DNA of 64,000 nucleotides from Stenotrophomonas sp. UBA2124 (GCA_002329155.1 DCXY01000029.1:68014-132013); one strand, 5' to 3'; shown: positions 32,716 through 42,121, numbered from the stretch's first letter. Made by a program: numbers and translations. The notes: generated by a model not told the origin, from the letters alone.

Positions 32716-33588
32716 ATGATCCGCCCCCAGCTCCCGCTCAACGCCCTGCGTGCCTTCGAGGCCGCCGCACGCCACCTGAACTTCACCCGCGCCGCGCTGG
32801 AGCTGTGTGTCAGCCAGGCCGCGCTGAGCCACCAGATCCGCAGCCTGGAAGACCGCCTGCAGGTGAGCCTGTTCCACCGCCTGCCGCGTGGCGTTGCCCT
32901 CACCGATGAGGGCGCGGCGCTGTACCCGGTGCTCACCGAGAGTTTCGACCGCATCGCCATCGCACTGGACCGGCATACCGGCGGCGGCTTCCGCGAGGTG
33001 CTGACCGTGGGCGTGGTGGGTACTTTCGCCACCGGTTGGCTGCTGCCACGGCTGGCGGATTTCGAGGCGGCCCATCCGGATATCGAACTGCGCGTGCAGA
33101 CCCACAACAACCGCATCGACCTGGCCGGCGAAGGCCTGGATTTCGCCATCCGCTTCGGCGATGGCGATTGGCAGGGGCAGGACTGCGCGCCCATTCTCGA
33201 TGCACCGTTCGCGCCCGCCTGTGCGCCTGCGGTGGCACGCCGTCTGCGCGCACTCGCCGATCTGGCGCGGGTGCCGCTGCTGCGTTCCTATCGCAATGAC
33301 GAATGGCCGCGCTGGTTGCAGGCGGCAGGTGTGAGCGGGGTGGAGGCACGCGGGCCGGTGTTTGATTCGTCGCTGACACTGGCCAGTGCGGCAGCCACAG
33401 GCAATGGCGTGGCCCTGCTGCCGCTGCGCATGTTCGAGCAGGAGCTGGCAGAAGGGCGGCTGGTGCAGCCGTTTGCGCAGAGCCTGTCGCTGGGCCAGTA
33501 CTGGCTCACCCGCCTGCGCTCACGCCCGGAACGCGAGCCGATGCGACGGTTCCGGGTCTGGCTGGAAGCGGAAGGTACGAGGGTGTGA
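32716..33588 (+). CDS. ampR: LysR-family regulator AmpR
   Basis: This 290-residue LysR-type regulator has an N-terminal winged helix (LPLNALRAFEAAARHLNFTRAALELCVSQAALSHQIRSLE; landmark residues 6-45) and a substrate-binding domain from about 90 (VLTVGVVGTFATGWLLPRL). The wording is that of AmpR, which senses peptidoglycan breakdown products. It is divergent from an L2-type lactamase gene, the standard arrangement. GcvA-type regulators share the N-terminal sequence style, so the name rests partly on the neighbour. Confidence 0.87.
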   Translation: MIRPQLPLNALRAFEAAARHLNFTRAALELCVSQAALSHQIRSLEDRLQVSLFHRLPRGVALTDEGAALYPVLTESFDRIAIALDRHTGGGFREVLTVGVVGTFATGWLLPRLADFEAAHPDIELRVQTHNNRIDLAGEGLDFAIRFGDGDWQGQDCAPILDAPFAPACAPAVARRLRALADLARVPLLRSYRNDEWPRWLQAAGVSGVEARGPVFDSSLTLASAAATGNGVALLPLRMFEQELAEGRLVQPFAQSLSLGQYWLTRLRSRPEREPMRRFRVWLEAEGTRV

Positions 33589-33656
33589 GGTACGGCTCGC
33601 TTCAAGTGAGGGGCGAGCGTGCGATCGGGATTGACGGTTGTCGAAGCGACAAGCCT

Positions 33657-33784
33657 ACCCCTCCCCAACCCTCCCCTTCGCTGCGCGAAAGGGAGGGGGC
33701 AAAAGCGGTGGTGCGTTGACCTGTCAGACCTCTGGGAACCACCCCCTCCCTTTCGCGCAGCGAAGGGGAGGGTTGGGGAGGGGT
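33657..33784. repeat. Inverted pair of CCCCTCCCC-type palindromic elements
   Basis: Two arms (33657-33700 and 33741-33784) are near-perfect inverted copies, beginning CCCCTCCCCAACCCTCCCCT on the left. They are separated by about 40 bp of unrelated sequence. They belong to the same family as 23080-23209 and 38472-38605. They lie between the convergent ampR and ABC-F genes. Confidence 0.8.
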
Positions 33785-33819
33785 CAGCTTCTGCGCTCAC
33801 CCAAGCGCAGCCACCCACC

Positions 33820-35697
33820 TCAATCCGAGAGCAGCTCCATCCACACCGCTTCAGCCTGCTCCAGCTGCTGCGCCAGCACCTCGCGCTCGCTGCCGAGCCG
33901 GCCCATCTTCGTGGCGTCGGCATAGTTGGCAGGATCCGCCAGCTGACGGTCGATGTCCGCCAGCGCAGCGCCCAGCTGCTCCACCTTCTTTTCCGCCGCT
34001 TCCAGCTTGTGCGGATTGACCGGCTTCCTGTTCGACACAGGCTTGGCCGGCACCGGTTCGGGCGCACGCACCGGCGCTTCCACCTTCTCGGTGCGGTCGG
34101 CCTTGTTGCGTGAGCCCTGCGCGCTGGCACGGGTGCGCAGCCATGCCGCGTATTCGTCCAGATCGCCGGCAAACGGCTCGACCACGCCATCGGCCACGCG
34201 CCAGAAGGTGTCGCAGACCAGACCAATCAGGTGGCGGTCATGCGAGACCATCACGATGGCGCCTTCAAAAATGCTCAGCGCCTCGGCCAGCGCCTCGCGC
34301 ATCTCCAGATCAAGGTGGTTGGTCGGTTCGTCGAGCAGCAGCACGTTCGGCTGCTGCCACGCGATCAGCGCCAACGCCAGACGTGCACGCTCACCACCGG
34401 AGAATCCATCCACCGGCTCGAACGCACGGTCACCGGGGAAATTCCACTTGCCCAGGAAATCACGGAAATTCTGGTTGATGCCGTCCGGGTCGATATCGCG
34501 GAAGTGATCCATCGGCGTGGCACCTTCGCGCAACGACTCCACGGTGTGCTGGGCGAAGTAGCCGATCTTCATGTCCGGGTGCGCGCTGCGCTCACCGGCC
34601 AGCACCGGCAGGTCGCCCACCAGCGTCTTGACCAGCGTGGTCTTGCCCGCGCCATTCGGCCCCAGCAGGCCCACGCGCTGACCGGCTTCCAGTCCGAAGC
34701 CGACTTCCTCGAGGATCACCGCGTCATCGCCGTAACCGGCGTTCACATGGTTCAGGCGGATCAGCGAGAACGGCAGCTTGGCCGGCTCGGAGAACTCGAT
34801 GCGGAACTCGCGCTCGGCGCGCACCGCCTCGGTGCCGGTCATCTTGGCCAGCCGCTTCATGCGGCTCTGCGCCTGCGTGGCCTTGCTGGCCTGCGCCTTG
34901 AAGCGGTCGATGAAGCTCTGCAGGTGCGCGCGCTCGGCCTGTTCCTTCTCGTGCGCGATCTGCTGCTGGCGCAGGTGCTCGGCGCGCTGGCGCTCGAAGT
35001 CGGTGTAGCCGCCGGTGTAGAGCTTGGCGCTGCCACCATGCAGGTGCAGGGTGTGGGTGGCCACGTTGTCGAGGAACTCGCGGTCATGCGAGATCAGCAG
35101 CAGCGTGCCCGGGTACTTGAGCAGCCACTGTTCCAGCCAATAGACGGCATCGAGGTCGAGGTGGTTGGTCGGTTCGTCGAGCAGCAGCAGGTCGCTGGGC
35201 ATCATCAGCGCGCGTGCCAGGTTCAGGCGTGCGCGCCAGCCACCAGAGAACGCCGCCACCGGGCGCGCATGCGTCTCGGCCGGGAAGCCCAGACCGTGCA
35301 GCAGTTTGCCGGCGCGTGCTTCGGCGTCATAGGCGCCCAGCTCGGCCATCTTCTGGTGGGCATCGGCCACGGCTTCCCAGTCTTCGCGTGCGGTCGCAGC
35401 GGCCTCTTCGGCCAGCACGGCGGCCACCACGTCGTCGCCACCGAGCACGAAGTCGATGGCGCGGTCGGGCAGCGCCGGGGTTTCCTGTGCCACATCGGCG
35501 ATGCGGATCTTGCCGGGCAGCGATACGTCGCCCTTGTCAGCTTCCAGCTCGCCACGCACGGCGGCGAACAGGCTGGATTTACCCGCGCCATTGCGGCCCA
35601 CCACACCCACCCGGTAACCGGCGTGCAGGGTGAGGTCGACGTTGGACAACAGCAGGCGCTCACCCCGGCGCAGGGCGAAATTACGAAGGGAGATCAT
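33820..35697 (-). CDS. ABC-F family ATPase (YheS-like)
   Basis: This is a soluble protein of 625 residues with two ABC domains and no membrane helices. Walker A motifs are GRNGAGKSS and GPNGAGKTT; signature motifs are FSGGWRARLNLA and FSGGERARLALA. Both domains have the Walker B stretch LLLDEPTNHLD. A linker rich in charged residues (KEQAERAHLQSFIDRFKAQA) lies between them. The C-terminus is a Pro-rich linker and a coiled coil (LEAAEKKVEQLGAALADIDR). ABC-F proteins act on the ribosome. The order and tail fit YheS. The start at 35697 (MISLRNFALRRG) is the family-like one; the frame is open 159 bases upstream. Confidence 0.9.
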   Translation of the reverse strand: MISLRNFALRRGERLLLSNVDLTLHAGYRVGVVGRNGAGKSSLFAAVRGELEADKGDVSLPGKIRIADVAQETPALPDRAIDFVLGGDDVVAAVLAEEAAATAREDWEAVADAHQKMAELGAYDAEARAGKLLHGLGFPAETHARPVAAFSGGWRARLNLARALMMPSDLLLLDEPTNHLDLDAVYWLEQWLLKYPGTLLLISHDREFLDNVATHTLHLHGGSAKLYTGGYTDFERQRAEHLRQQQIAHEKEQAERAHLQSFIDRFKAQASKATQAQSRMKRLAKMTGTEAVRAEREFRIEFSEPAKLPFSLIRLNHVNAGYGDDAVILEEVGFGLEAGQRVGLLGPNGAGKTTLVKTLVGDLPVLAGERSAHPDMKIGYFAQHTVESLREGATPMDHFRDIDPDGINQNFRDFLGKWNFPGDRAFEPVDGFSGGERARLALALIAWQQPNVLLLDEPTNHLDLEMREALAEALSIFEGAIVMVSHDRHLIGLVCDTFWRVADGVVEPFAGDLDEYAAWLRTRASAQGSRNKADRTEKVEAPVRAPEPVPAKPVSNRKPVNPHKLEAAEKKVEQLGAALADIDRQLADPANYADATKMGRLGSEREVLAQQLEQAEAVWMELLSD

Positions 35698-35904
35698 GTG
35701 GGGGGTCCGATATAACGAAACGGAATGTGCACCTAAGCAACATTCCTGCGACGCGATTCTAGCGTTAACGAATACTTGACGGACTTCCCGGTCATCACGA
35801 TCACGCAAACGCGCCTTCCCGGCACGCTTGCCCAGCGCGGTCAGTTCTTCTGTCATTCCGTAAAAATGCTTTCAAAAGCAACAATTTACCGATGCCAGCG
35901 GAAT

Positions 35905-35933
35905 TTGACACCGGGTGAAAATTCCATTAATTC
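35905..35933 (+). promoter_or_regulatory. Putative sigma-70 promoter of the TonB receptor gene
   Basis: A perfect -35 box TTGACA (35905-35910), a 17-bp spacer and a weak -10-like TAATTC (35928-35933) lie 77 bp before the start codon. The gene-free region 35698-36009 is AT-rich relative to its surroundings and otherwise shows no recognisable site. Confidence 0.4.
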
Positions 35934-36009
35934 GTAATTGCGCACCGCACCAACTGCGAAGAGCATCACGTTTCGCCGGTGCCATTCACCCAATTGGAGC
36001 TGCAACCTG

Positions 36010-38400
36010 ATGAACCGCAAGTCCAGTACGCTCGCTGTCGCCGTTGCCATCGCCCTCGCCGCCCCTGCCATTCCCGCGCTGGCCCAGTCCGGCGCCAAAA
36101 CCCTGGATACGGTGATCGTCACCGGCACCCGCGTGGCCGACCGCACCGTTGCCGAATCGCAGTCGCCCATCGACATCATCACCCCCGAAGCCCTGCAGGC
36201 CACCGGTTCCACCGAGCTGGCCACCGCGCTGTCGCGCGCCCTGCCCTCGCTCAACTTTCCGCGCCCGGCCCTGACCGACGGCACCAGCGGCGTGCGCCCG
36301 GCGCAGCTGCGCGGCCTGTCGCCGGACCAGGTGCTGGTGCTGGTCAACGGCAAGCGCCGCCACACCTCCGCCCAGCTCAACGTCAACGGCAGCATGGGCC
36401 GTGGCTCCTCGGCGGTGGACCTGAACACCATTCCTGTCTCGGCCATCGAGCGCGTGGAAGTGCTGCGCGACGGTGCCTCGGCCCAGTACGGCTCGGATGC
36501 CATCGCCGGCGTGGTCAACATCGTGCTCAAGGGCGCCGGCCAGGGCGGCAGCCTGGCGCTGGACGTGGGCCAGTATTCGGCCGGTGACGGCAAGCAATAC
36601 CAGCTCTCCGGCGACACCGGCGTGGGCTTTGCCGATGGCCGTGGCAGCCTGCATGTCGCCGGCCAGCTCAGCCACCAGGACCGCACCAACCGTGCCGGCC
36701 CGTTCAACGCCTACGGCCTGCCCGGCCACCCGACCCCGAACACCGGCAACTATCCGGACGTGGGCCAGAAGACCTTCGTCGTCGGCGACCCGGAAACCGA
36801 TACGCAGGCGGTGTCGGCCAACGCCGGCTTCGATTTCAGCGACAGCGTGCACGGCTATGCCACCGCCATCGCCAGCAACCGCGACATCACCTCCTTCGCC
36901 TTCTACCGCTCGAAGAACCACAACGCGCTGACCGCGCAGTTCTACCCGGACGGCTTCGTGCCGGAGATCAACCAGTACCTCAAGGACCGCTCGCTGGTCG
37001 CTGGCCTGAAGGGCAGCACCGAAGGCGGCTTCAACTGGGATGTGAGCTACAACTACGGCTACAGCCGCATCGACTTCCACACCCGCAACACGGTGAACTA
37101 CGCGCTCGGTGCCACCAGCCCGACCAGCTTCTACGACGGCGCGCTGGAATACACCCAGAACATCGTCAACGGTGATTTCTCGCAGTCGCTGGACTGGGGC
37201 CTGGCCTACCCGGTCACCCTGTCCTTCGGCGGCGAATACCGCCAGGAGAAGTGGAACCAGTCACCGGGCGAGCCGAACTCCTACTTCGGCAGCGGTGCGC
37301 AGGGCTTTGGTGGGTTCACCCCGATCAACGCCGTGCACGCCGACCGCCACAACTACGCCGTCTACGCGGGGCTGGAAGCGGACTTCAACGACCGTTTCTC
37401 CGCCGGTGCCACGGTGCGCTATGAGGATTACTCCGACTTCGGCAACAAGACCTCGGGCAAGCTGTCGGCGCGCTATGCGTTCTCGGACGCGGTGGCCCTG
37501 CGCGCCACCGTCTCCAACGGCTTCCGTGCGCCGTCGCTGGCGCAGCAGAGCTACCAGGTCATCACCAGCAACTACATGAACGGCCAGTTTGTGGAATCGG
37601 GTACCTTCCCGGCCACCACCGCCGTCGCGCGTGCGCTGGGTGCACAGCCGCTGCAGGCAGAGACCTCCACCTCCTACAGCCTGGGCCTGGTGCTGCAGCC
37701 CACCGAGCGCCTGTACGTCACCGTCGATGCGTTCCAGATCGACATCGACGACCGCATCCTGCTCTCGTCCACGCTGGCCACCAACACCGCCACCAACGCG
37801 CTGCTGACCTCGCTGGGCATCAACAACGTCACTGCGTTCCGTTACTTCACCAATGCGGTGGACACCCGCACCCGCGGCGTGGACGTGGTGGGCAGCTACA
37901 ACATCCCGCTCGCCAGCAGCGCGCTGGATCTGACCGCCAGCTACAGCTACAACGAGACCGAAGTGAAGCGCCTGGCCCCCTCGCCCGCCGTGCTGACCAG
38001 CCTGGGCCTGACCAGCCCGCTGGTGGCGCGCGATGAGATCGGCCGCCTGGAAGACACCTTCCCGCGCGACAAGGCCATCGTCGGCGGCACCTGGCGTTCG
38101 GACCACTGGACGCTGGGCCTCAACGCCACGCGCTACGGCAAGTTCACCGTGCGCCAGCTCAACGCGCTGCAGGACCAGAACTACGACCCGCAGTGGGTGC
38201 TGGACGTATCGGCCAGCTTCAAGCCGAGCGAACAGTGGACGCTGACACTGGGCGCGGACAACGTGCTTGATTCGCACCCGGACAAGGTCAACCCCGCCTA
38301 CACCGGCGTCAACGCCTGGGGCCAGATGCCGTACAGCAACTACTCGCCGGGCGGCTTCAACGGCGCGTATGTGTATGGCCGCATCGGCTACAAGTGGTGA
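36010..38400 (+). CDS. TonB-dependent outer-membrane receptor
   Basis: This 796-residue receptor has a signal peptide (VAVAIALAAPAIPALAQ) and a TonB-box-like stretch DTVIVTGTR at about 33-41. The plug domain is at about 45-160 (SPIDIITPEALQATG, then AQLRGLSPDQVLVLVNGKRR and GASAQYGSDAIAGVVNIVL). A large beta-barrel ends in YVYGRIGYKW with the typical terminal aromatic. The start at 36010 was chosen for the signal peptide. It imports a substrate with energy from TonB; the substrate is unknown. A strong terminator follows. A receptor of the same subfamily is at 50154-52589. Confidence 0.93.
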   Translation: MNRKSSTLAVAVAIALAAPAIPALAQSGAKTLDTVIVTGTRVADRTVAESQSPIDIITPEALQATGSTELATALSRALPSLNFPRPALTDGTSGVRPAQLRGLSPDQVLVLVNGKRRHTSAQLNVNGSMGRGSSAVDLNTIPVSAIERVEVLRDGASAQYGSDAIAGVVNIVLKGAGQGGSLALDVGQYSAGDGKQYQLSGDTGVGFADGRGSLHVAGQLSHQDRTNRAGPFNAYGLPGHPTPNTGNYPDVGQKTFVVGDPETDTQAVSANAGFDFSDSVHGYATAIASNRDITSFAFYRSKNHNALTAQFYPDGFVPEINQYLKDRSLVAGLKGSTEGGFNWDVSYNYGYSRIDFHTRNTVNYALGATSPTSFYDGALEYTQNIVNGDFSQSLDWGLAYPVTLSFGGEYRQEKWNQSPGEPNSYFGSGAQGFGGFTPINAVHADRHNYAVYAGLEADFNDRFSAGATVRYEDYSDFGNKTSGKLSARYAFSDAVALRATVSNGFRAPSLAQQSYQVITSNYMNGQFVESGTFPATTAVARALGAQPLQAETSTSYSLGLVLQPTERLYVTVDAFQIDIDDRILLSSTLATNTATNALLTSLGINNVTAFRYFTNAVDTRTRGVDVVGSYNIPLASSALDLTASYSYNETEVKRLAPSPAVLTSLGLTSPLVARDEIGRLEDTFPRDKAIVGGTWRSDHWTLGLNATRYGKFTVRQLNALQDQNYDPQWVLDVSASFKPSEQWTLTLGADNVLDSHPDKVNPAYTGVNAWGQMPYSNYSPGGFNGAYVYGRIGYKW

Positions 38401-38422
38401 TGTGCTGTTGATCGCGTGAGTG

Positions 38423-38455
38423 AAGAAGCCCCGGGAGACCGGGGCTTCTTTTTTG
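38423..38455 (+). terminator. Intrinsic terminator after the TonB receptor
   Basis: The stem AAGAAGCCCCGG-GAGA-CCGGGGCTTCTT is followed by T residues. It lies 22 bp after the receptor stop codon. Confidence 0.9.
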
Positions 38456-38471
38456 CTGAGGGCTGAGCGTT

Positions 38472-38605
38472 ACCCCTCCCCAGCCCTCCCCTGCGCCTGC
38501 GGCGCAAGGGAGGGGGTGGTGCGCCGTGATCTTCAAGGCCCCCGGTAACCCCGCTTCTGCCCCCTCCCTTGCGCCGCAGGCGCAGGGGAGGGCTGGGGAG
38601 GGGGT
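38472..38605. repeat. Inverted pair of CCCCTCCCC-type palindromic elements
   Basis: This is the third inverted pair of this family. The left arm begins CCCCTCCCCAGCCCTCCCCT (38473) and the right arm is its complement ending at about 38603. It lies between the receptor terminator and the antiporter gene. The rest of the gap (38606-38744) contains a -10-like TATAGA at 38704-38709 for the antiporter and nothing else seen. Confidence 0.8.
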
Positions 38606-38744
38606 AGCTCCAGAAAACACCGCCAGAGGAACCTCCCCGACACACATATCCATCAAAATCCCTGACGATCCGCGCTGTTCCACGCATGTGCACCGGTGGC
38701 ACCTATAGAATCGGTATCCCCCTACTCCACTCCTGCGAGTCTCG

Positions 38745-40454
38745 ATGCACCATGACACCGCCCTGATCAACATGCTTGCCATCGGCCTGGGCCTGGCCTT
38801 CGTGCTCGGCGCCCTGGCCAACAAACTGCGGCTGTCGCCGCTGGTGGGCTACTTGATTGCCGGTGTTGTCGTCGGCCCGTTCACTCCCGGCTTCGTCGCC
38901 GACCAGGCGCTGGCCAACCAGCTGGCCGAAATCGGCGTGATGCTGCTGATGTTCGGCGTCGGCCTGCATTTCTCGCTCAAGGACCTGATGGCGGTCAAAG
39001 CCATCGCCATTCCCGGTGCCATCGGCCAGATCGTGGTGGCCACGGTGCTTGGCTGGGGCGTGGCCACGCTGATGGGCTGGCCCACGCTGCACGGTGTTAT
39101 CTTCGGCTTCTCGCTGGCCACCGCCTCCACCGTGGTGCTGCTGCGGGCAATGGAAGAGCGGCGCCTGCTGGAAACCACACGCGGCAAGATCGCGGTGGGC
39201 TGGTTGATCGTCGAAGACCTGGCCTGCGTGCTGGCACTGGTGATGATGCCAGTAATCGCCGATGTGTTCGGCCCCGATGCCGATGGCAAGGACCCCACGC
39301 TGGGCAGCCTGCTGGCCTCCATCGGCTGGACCTTCGTGCAGCTGGGCCTGTTCGTGGCGGTGATGCTGGTGGTGGGCCGCCGGGTCATCCCCTGGGTGCT
39401 GGAGCGCGTGGCCGGCACCGGCTCGCGCGAACTGTTCACCCTGGCGGTGCTGGCCATTGCGCTGGGCGTGGCGTTCGGCGCGGCCGCGCTGTTCGGCGTG
39501 TCCTTCGCCCTGGGTGCGTTCTTCGCCGGCATGATGCTCAACGAGTCCGAACTCAGCCACAAGGCCGCGCACGATTCGCTGCCGCTGCGTGACGCATTCG
39601 CGGTGCTGTTCTTCGTCTCGGTGGGCATGCTGTTCAACCCGATGATCCTGGTCGAGCACCCCTGGCAGGTGGTGGCGACGGTGCTGATCATCATGTTCGG
39701 CAAGTCCGCCGCCGCCTTTGTCATCGTGCGCGCCTTCGGCCATTCCAAGGCCACCGCGCTGACCATTTCCGCCTCGCTGGCGCAGATCGGCGAGTTCGCC
39801 TTCATCATCGCCGGGCTCGGCGTGGCGCTGCATATCCTGCCGCCGGTGGGGCAGTCGCTGGTGCTGGCCGGCGCGCTGGTGTCGATCATGCTCAACCCGC
39901 TGGTGTTCGGCCTGCTCGACCGCTGGCAGGCGCGCCACAAGGAAGCCGCGCCGGTGCCGGAAACGCCGGATATTCCGCCCGGCCCGTCGTTGGACCTGCA
40001 TGACCACGCCATCGTCGTGGGCTATGGCCGCGTCGGCAGCGAGCTGGCCATGGTGCTGCGCGAGCGTGGCGTGCCAGTGCTGGTCATCGACGACAACCGC
40101 GAGCATGTGGAACGCGCGCACGCGGCCGGCATCCCCGGCATCCGTGGCAGCGCGGCCTCGGACAAGGTGCTGGCCGAAGCCCACCCGGAGCGCGCCAAGA
40201 TCGCGGTGCTGGCCATTCCGCAGCCACTGGAGTCGGGCGAGGTGCTGGCCAAGCTGCGCGCCATCAACCCGGGCCTGACCCTGCTGGCGCGCGCGCACAG
40301 CGATGCCGAGGTCAAGCACCTGCTCGAACACGGCGCCGATGGCACGGTGATGGCCGAGCGCGAACTGGCCTATTCGCTGGCGGAAATGATCATGTCCACC
40401 CCGCCCTACCGTGCCCTGCGCGCCGGCCCGGTGCAGCCGCTGGCCGGCACTTGA
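38745..40454 (+). CDS. ybaL: YbaL/KefC-type cation:proton antiporter with TrkA-N domain
   Basis: This 569-residue protein joins a CPA2 antiporter membrane domain of about 12 helices (to about residue 395; landmarks IGVMLLMFGVGLHFSLKDL and GAFFAGMMLNESELSHKA) to a cytoplasmic RCK/TrkA-N domain. The latter begins HAIVVGYGRVGSELAMVL with the GxGxxG nucleotide-binding fold and continues with a DD motif (VLVIDDNREHVERA). The order and length match YbaL. It probably exchanges K+ for H+ under nucleotide control. The ribosome-binding site is weak. Confidence 0.9.
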   Translation: MHHDTALINMLAIGLGLAFVLGALANKLRLSPLVGYLIAGVVVGPFTPGFVADQALANQLAEIGVMLLMFGVGLHFSLKDLMAVKAIAIPGAIGQIVVATVLGWGVATLMGWPTLHGVIFGFSLATASTVVLLRAMEERRLLETTRGKIAVGWLIVEDLACVLALVMMPVIADVFGPDADGKDPTLGSLLASIGWTFVQLGLFVAVMLVVGRRVIPWVLERVAGTGSRELFTLAVLAIALGVAFGAAALFGVSFALGAFFAGMMLNESELSHKAAHDSLPLRDAFAVLFFVSVGMLFNPMILVEHPWQVVATVLIIMFGKSAAAFVIVRAFGHSKATALTISASLAQIGEFAFIIAGLGVALHILPPVGQSLVLAGALVSIMLNPLVFGLLDRWQARHKEAAPVPETPDIPPGPSLDLHDHAIVVGYGRVGSELAMVLRERGVPVLVIDDNREHVERAHAAGIPGIRGSAASDKVLAEAHPERAKIAVLAIPQPLESGEVLAKLRAINPGLTLLARAHSDAEVKHLLEHGADGTVMAERELAYSLAEMIMSTPPYRALRAGPVQPLAGT

Positions 40455-40571
40455 GCCCTGCTGCTGGCGCTGCTGCCGGGCAGCTGCGCCAGATGAGCCT
40501 GCAGCAGATCGATCGCCTGCTTTACCTTCCGGTTGCGCTTTGCGTTGCGGGTGACTGCTGCGTGTGAGCCT

Positions 40572-40680
40572 TGCCCTCACCCCAACCCCTCTCCCGCCAG
40601 CGGGAGAGGGGCTCAAAGCGCCGCGATCCTCATGACTCAGGCCCCTCTCCCGTTCACGGGAGAGGGGTTGGGGTGAGGGC
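40572..40680. repeat. Inverted pair of CCCTCACCCCAACCCC-type elements
   Basis: The left arm CCCTCACCCCAACCCCTCTC (from 40574) and its complement ending at 40679 face each other about 35 bp apart. Each arm ends in a hairpin CTCTCCCGC...GCGGGAGAG. The same unit appears at 54190-54229 and 62518-62562. It lies between the convergent ybaL and metY genes; the rest of the gap 40455-40695 is featureless. Confidence 0.8.
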
Positions 40681-40695
40681 AAAAAGCCGCCTACC

Positions 40696-41982
40696 TCAAG
40701 CCTGCATCAACGCCTGTTCCAGATCGGCCAGCAGGTCATCGATGTGCTCGATGCCGATGGACAGGCGCACCGTATCCAGGGTGACACCCGCCTTCGCCAG
40801 TTCCGATTCATCCAGCTGCCGATGCGTGGTCGAAGCAGGATGCGTGGCCAGCGACTTCGCATCGCCCAGGTTCACCAGCCGTGTGAACAGCTGCAGCGCA
40901 TCCAGGAAGCGCGCGCCGGCCTCGCGCCCGCCCGGCAGGCCGAAGGTGAGCACACCCGAGCCCTGCCCGCGCAGGTACTTCTGCACCAGCGCATGCTCCG
41001 GGTGGTCCGGCAGCGCGGCGTAGTTCACCCAGGCCACCTTGGCGTGCTTCTGCAGGTAAGCCGCAACCGCCAGCGTGTTGCTGTTGATGCGGTCCATGCG
41101 CAGCGCCAGCGTTTCAATGCCCTGCAGTATCTGGAACGCGTTGAACGGGGAAATCGCCGCGCCCATGTTGCGCAGCGGCACCACCCGCGCACGGCCGATG
41201 TAAGCCGCAGGGCCGAGGGCTTCGGTATACACCACGCCGTGGTAGCTCACATCCGGCGTGTTGAGCCGTGGGAAACGCTGCTTGTGCTCGGCCCACGGGA
41301 AGCGGCCTGAATCGACAATGGCTCCGCCCAGGCTGGTGCCGTGGCCACCGAGATACTTGGTCAGCGAATGCACCACGATGTCGGCACCGAAATCGAAGGG
41401 GCGCTGCAGGTAGGGCGTGGCCACGGTGTTGTCCACAATCACCGGCACACCGTGCGCATGGGCGATGTTGGCGATGGCTTCAATGTCGGTGATGTTGCCG
41501 CGCGGGTTGCCGATGGATTCAACGAACACCGCCTTGGTGCGCTCGTCGATCAACGCAGCAAAGGCCTGCGGATCGGCATAGTCGGCAAAACGGGTCTGGA
41601 TGCCGAACTGCGGTAGCGTGTGCGCGAACAGGTTGTAGGTGCCGCCATAAAGCGCGCTGGAAGCCAGGATGTTGTCGCCCGCCTCGGCAATGGTCTGGAT
41701 GGCGTAGCTGATGGCTGCCTGCCCGGAGGCCAGCGCCAGCGCGCCCACGCCCCCTTCCAGTGCGGCGATGCGCTTCTCCAGCACATCGGTGGTCGGGTTC
41801 ATGATGCGGGTGTAGATGTTGCCCTGCACCTTCAGGTCGAACAGGTCGGCACCGTGCTGGGTGTCATCGAAGGCGTAAGCCACCGTCTGGTAGATCGGCA
41901 CCGCCACCGCACGGGTGGTCGGGTCGGGGCTATAGCCGCCGTGCACGGCGATGGTTTCAGGCTTCCAGTCGGGCGCGCTCAT
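40696..41982 (-). CDS. metY: O-acetylhomoserine sulfhydrylase (aminocarboxypropyltransferase)
   Basis: This 428-residue PLP enzyme of the Cys/Met metabolism family makes homocysteine from O-acetylhomoserine and sulfide. Landmarks are ETIAVHGGYSPDPTTRAVAVPIYQT at the N-terminus (residues 8-32), ALASGQAAISYAIQTIAEAGD, and the PLP-binding Lys in VHSLTKYLGGHGTSLGG. The length of about 430 and the extra loops place it with MetY rather than MetB/MetZ (about 390-400). It is a single gene, and its leader carries strong hairpins that include the start codon. Confidence 0.93.
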   Translation of the reverse strand: MSAPDWKPETIAVHGGYSPDPTTRAVAVPIYQTVAYAFDDTQHGADLFDLKVQGNIYTRIMNPTTDVLEKRIAALEGGVGALALASGQAAISYAIQTIAEAGDNILASSALYGGTYNLFAHTLPQFGIQTRFADYADPQAFAALIDERTKAVFVESIGNPRGNITDIEAIANIAHAHGVPVIVDNTVATPYLQRPFDFGADIVVHSLTKYLGGHGTSLGGAIVDSGRFPWAEHKQRFPRLNTPDVSYHGVVYTEALGPAAYIGRARVVPLRNMGAAISPFNAFQILQGIETLALRMDRINSNTLAVAAYLQKHAKVAWVNYAALPDHPEHALVQKYLRGQGSGVLTFGLPGGREAGARFLDALQLFTRLVNLGDAKSLATHPASTTHRQLDESELAKAGVTLDTVRLSIGIEHIDDLLADLEQALMQA

Positions 41983-42051
41983 CGTGGGCTCTCATCGCTC
42001 TGTGGGGCCGGCCACGATAGCCCACAACCGTTGCCGGGATGCCAACGGTTG
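41981..42051 (-). promoter_or_regulatory. Structured leader upstream of metY
   Basis: A 9-bp perfect hairpin CAACCGTTG/CAACGGTTG spans 42025-42051. Closer to the gene, ATCGTGG (41981-41987, containing the complement of the start codon) can pair with CCACGAT (42012-42018), or GTGGGCT (41984-41990) with AGCCCAC (42019-42025). These exclude each other, so a switch is conceivable. No known riboswitch class was recognised. Confidence 0.35.
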
Positions 42052-42121
42052 CAATGGTTACATCTGCACGCTCGCGCCGCCGCCATGCAGCACTGTGCAG
42101 GGCGACGCGGCGCGACTTGCC

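Noticed and set aside
31668..33588. Lactamase gene as part of a mobile resistance cassette
   Set aside because: There is no insertion sequence or integron feature around it, and base composition matches the chromosome. It looks native.
38703..40682. Open frame of 659 codons on the minus strand opposite the YbaL-type antiporter
   Set aside because: Composition is His/Gln/Arg-rich, antisense to a conserved protein, and it spans the repeat pair.
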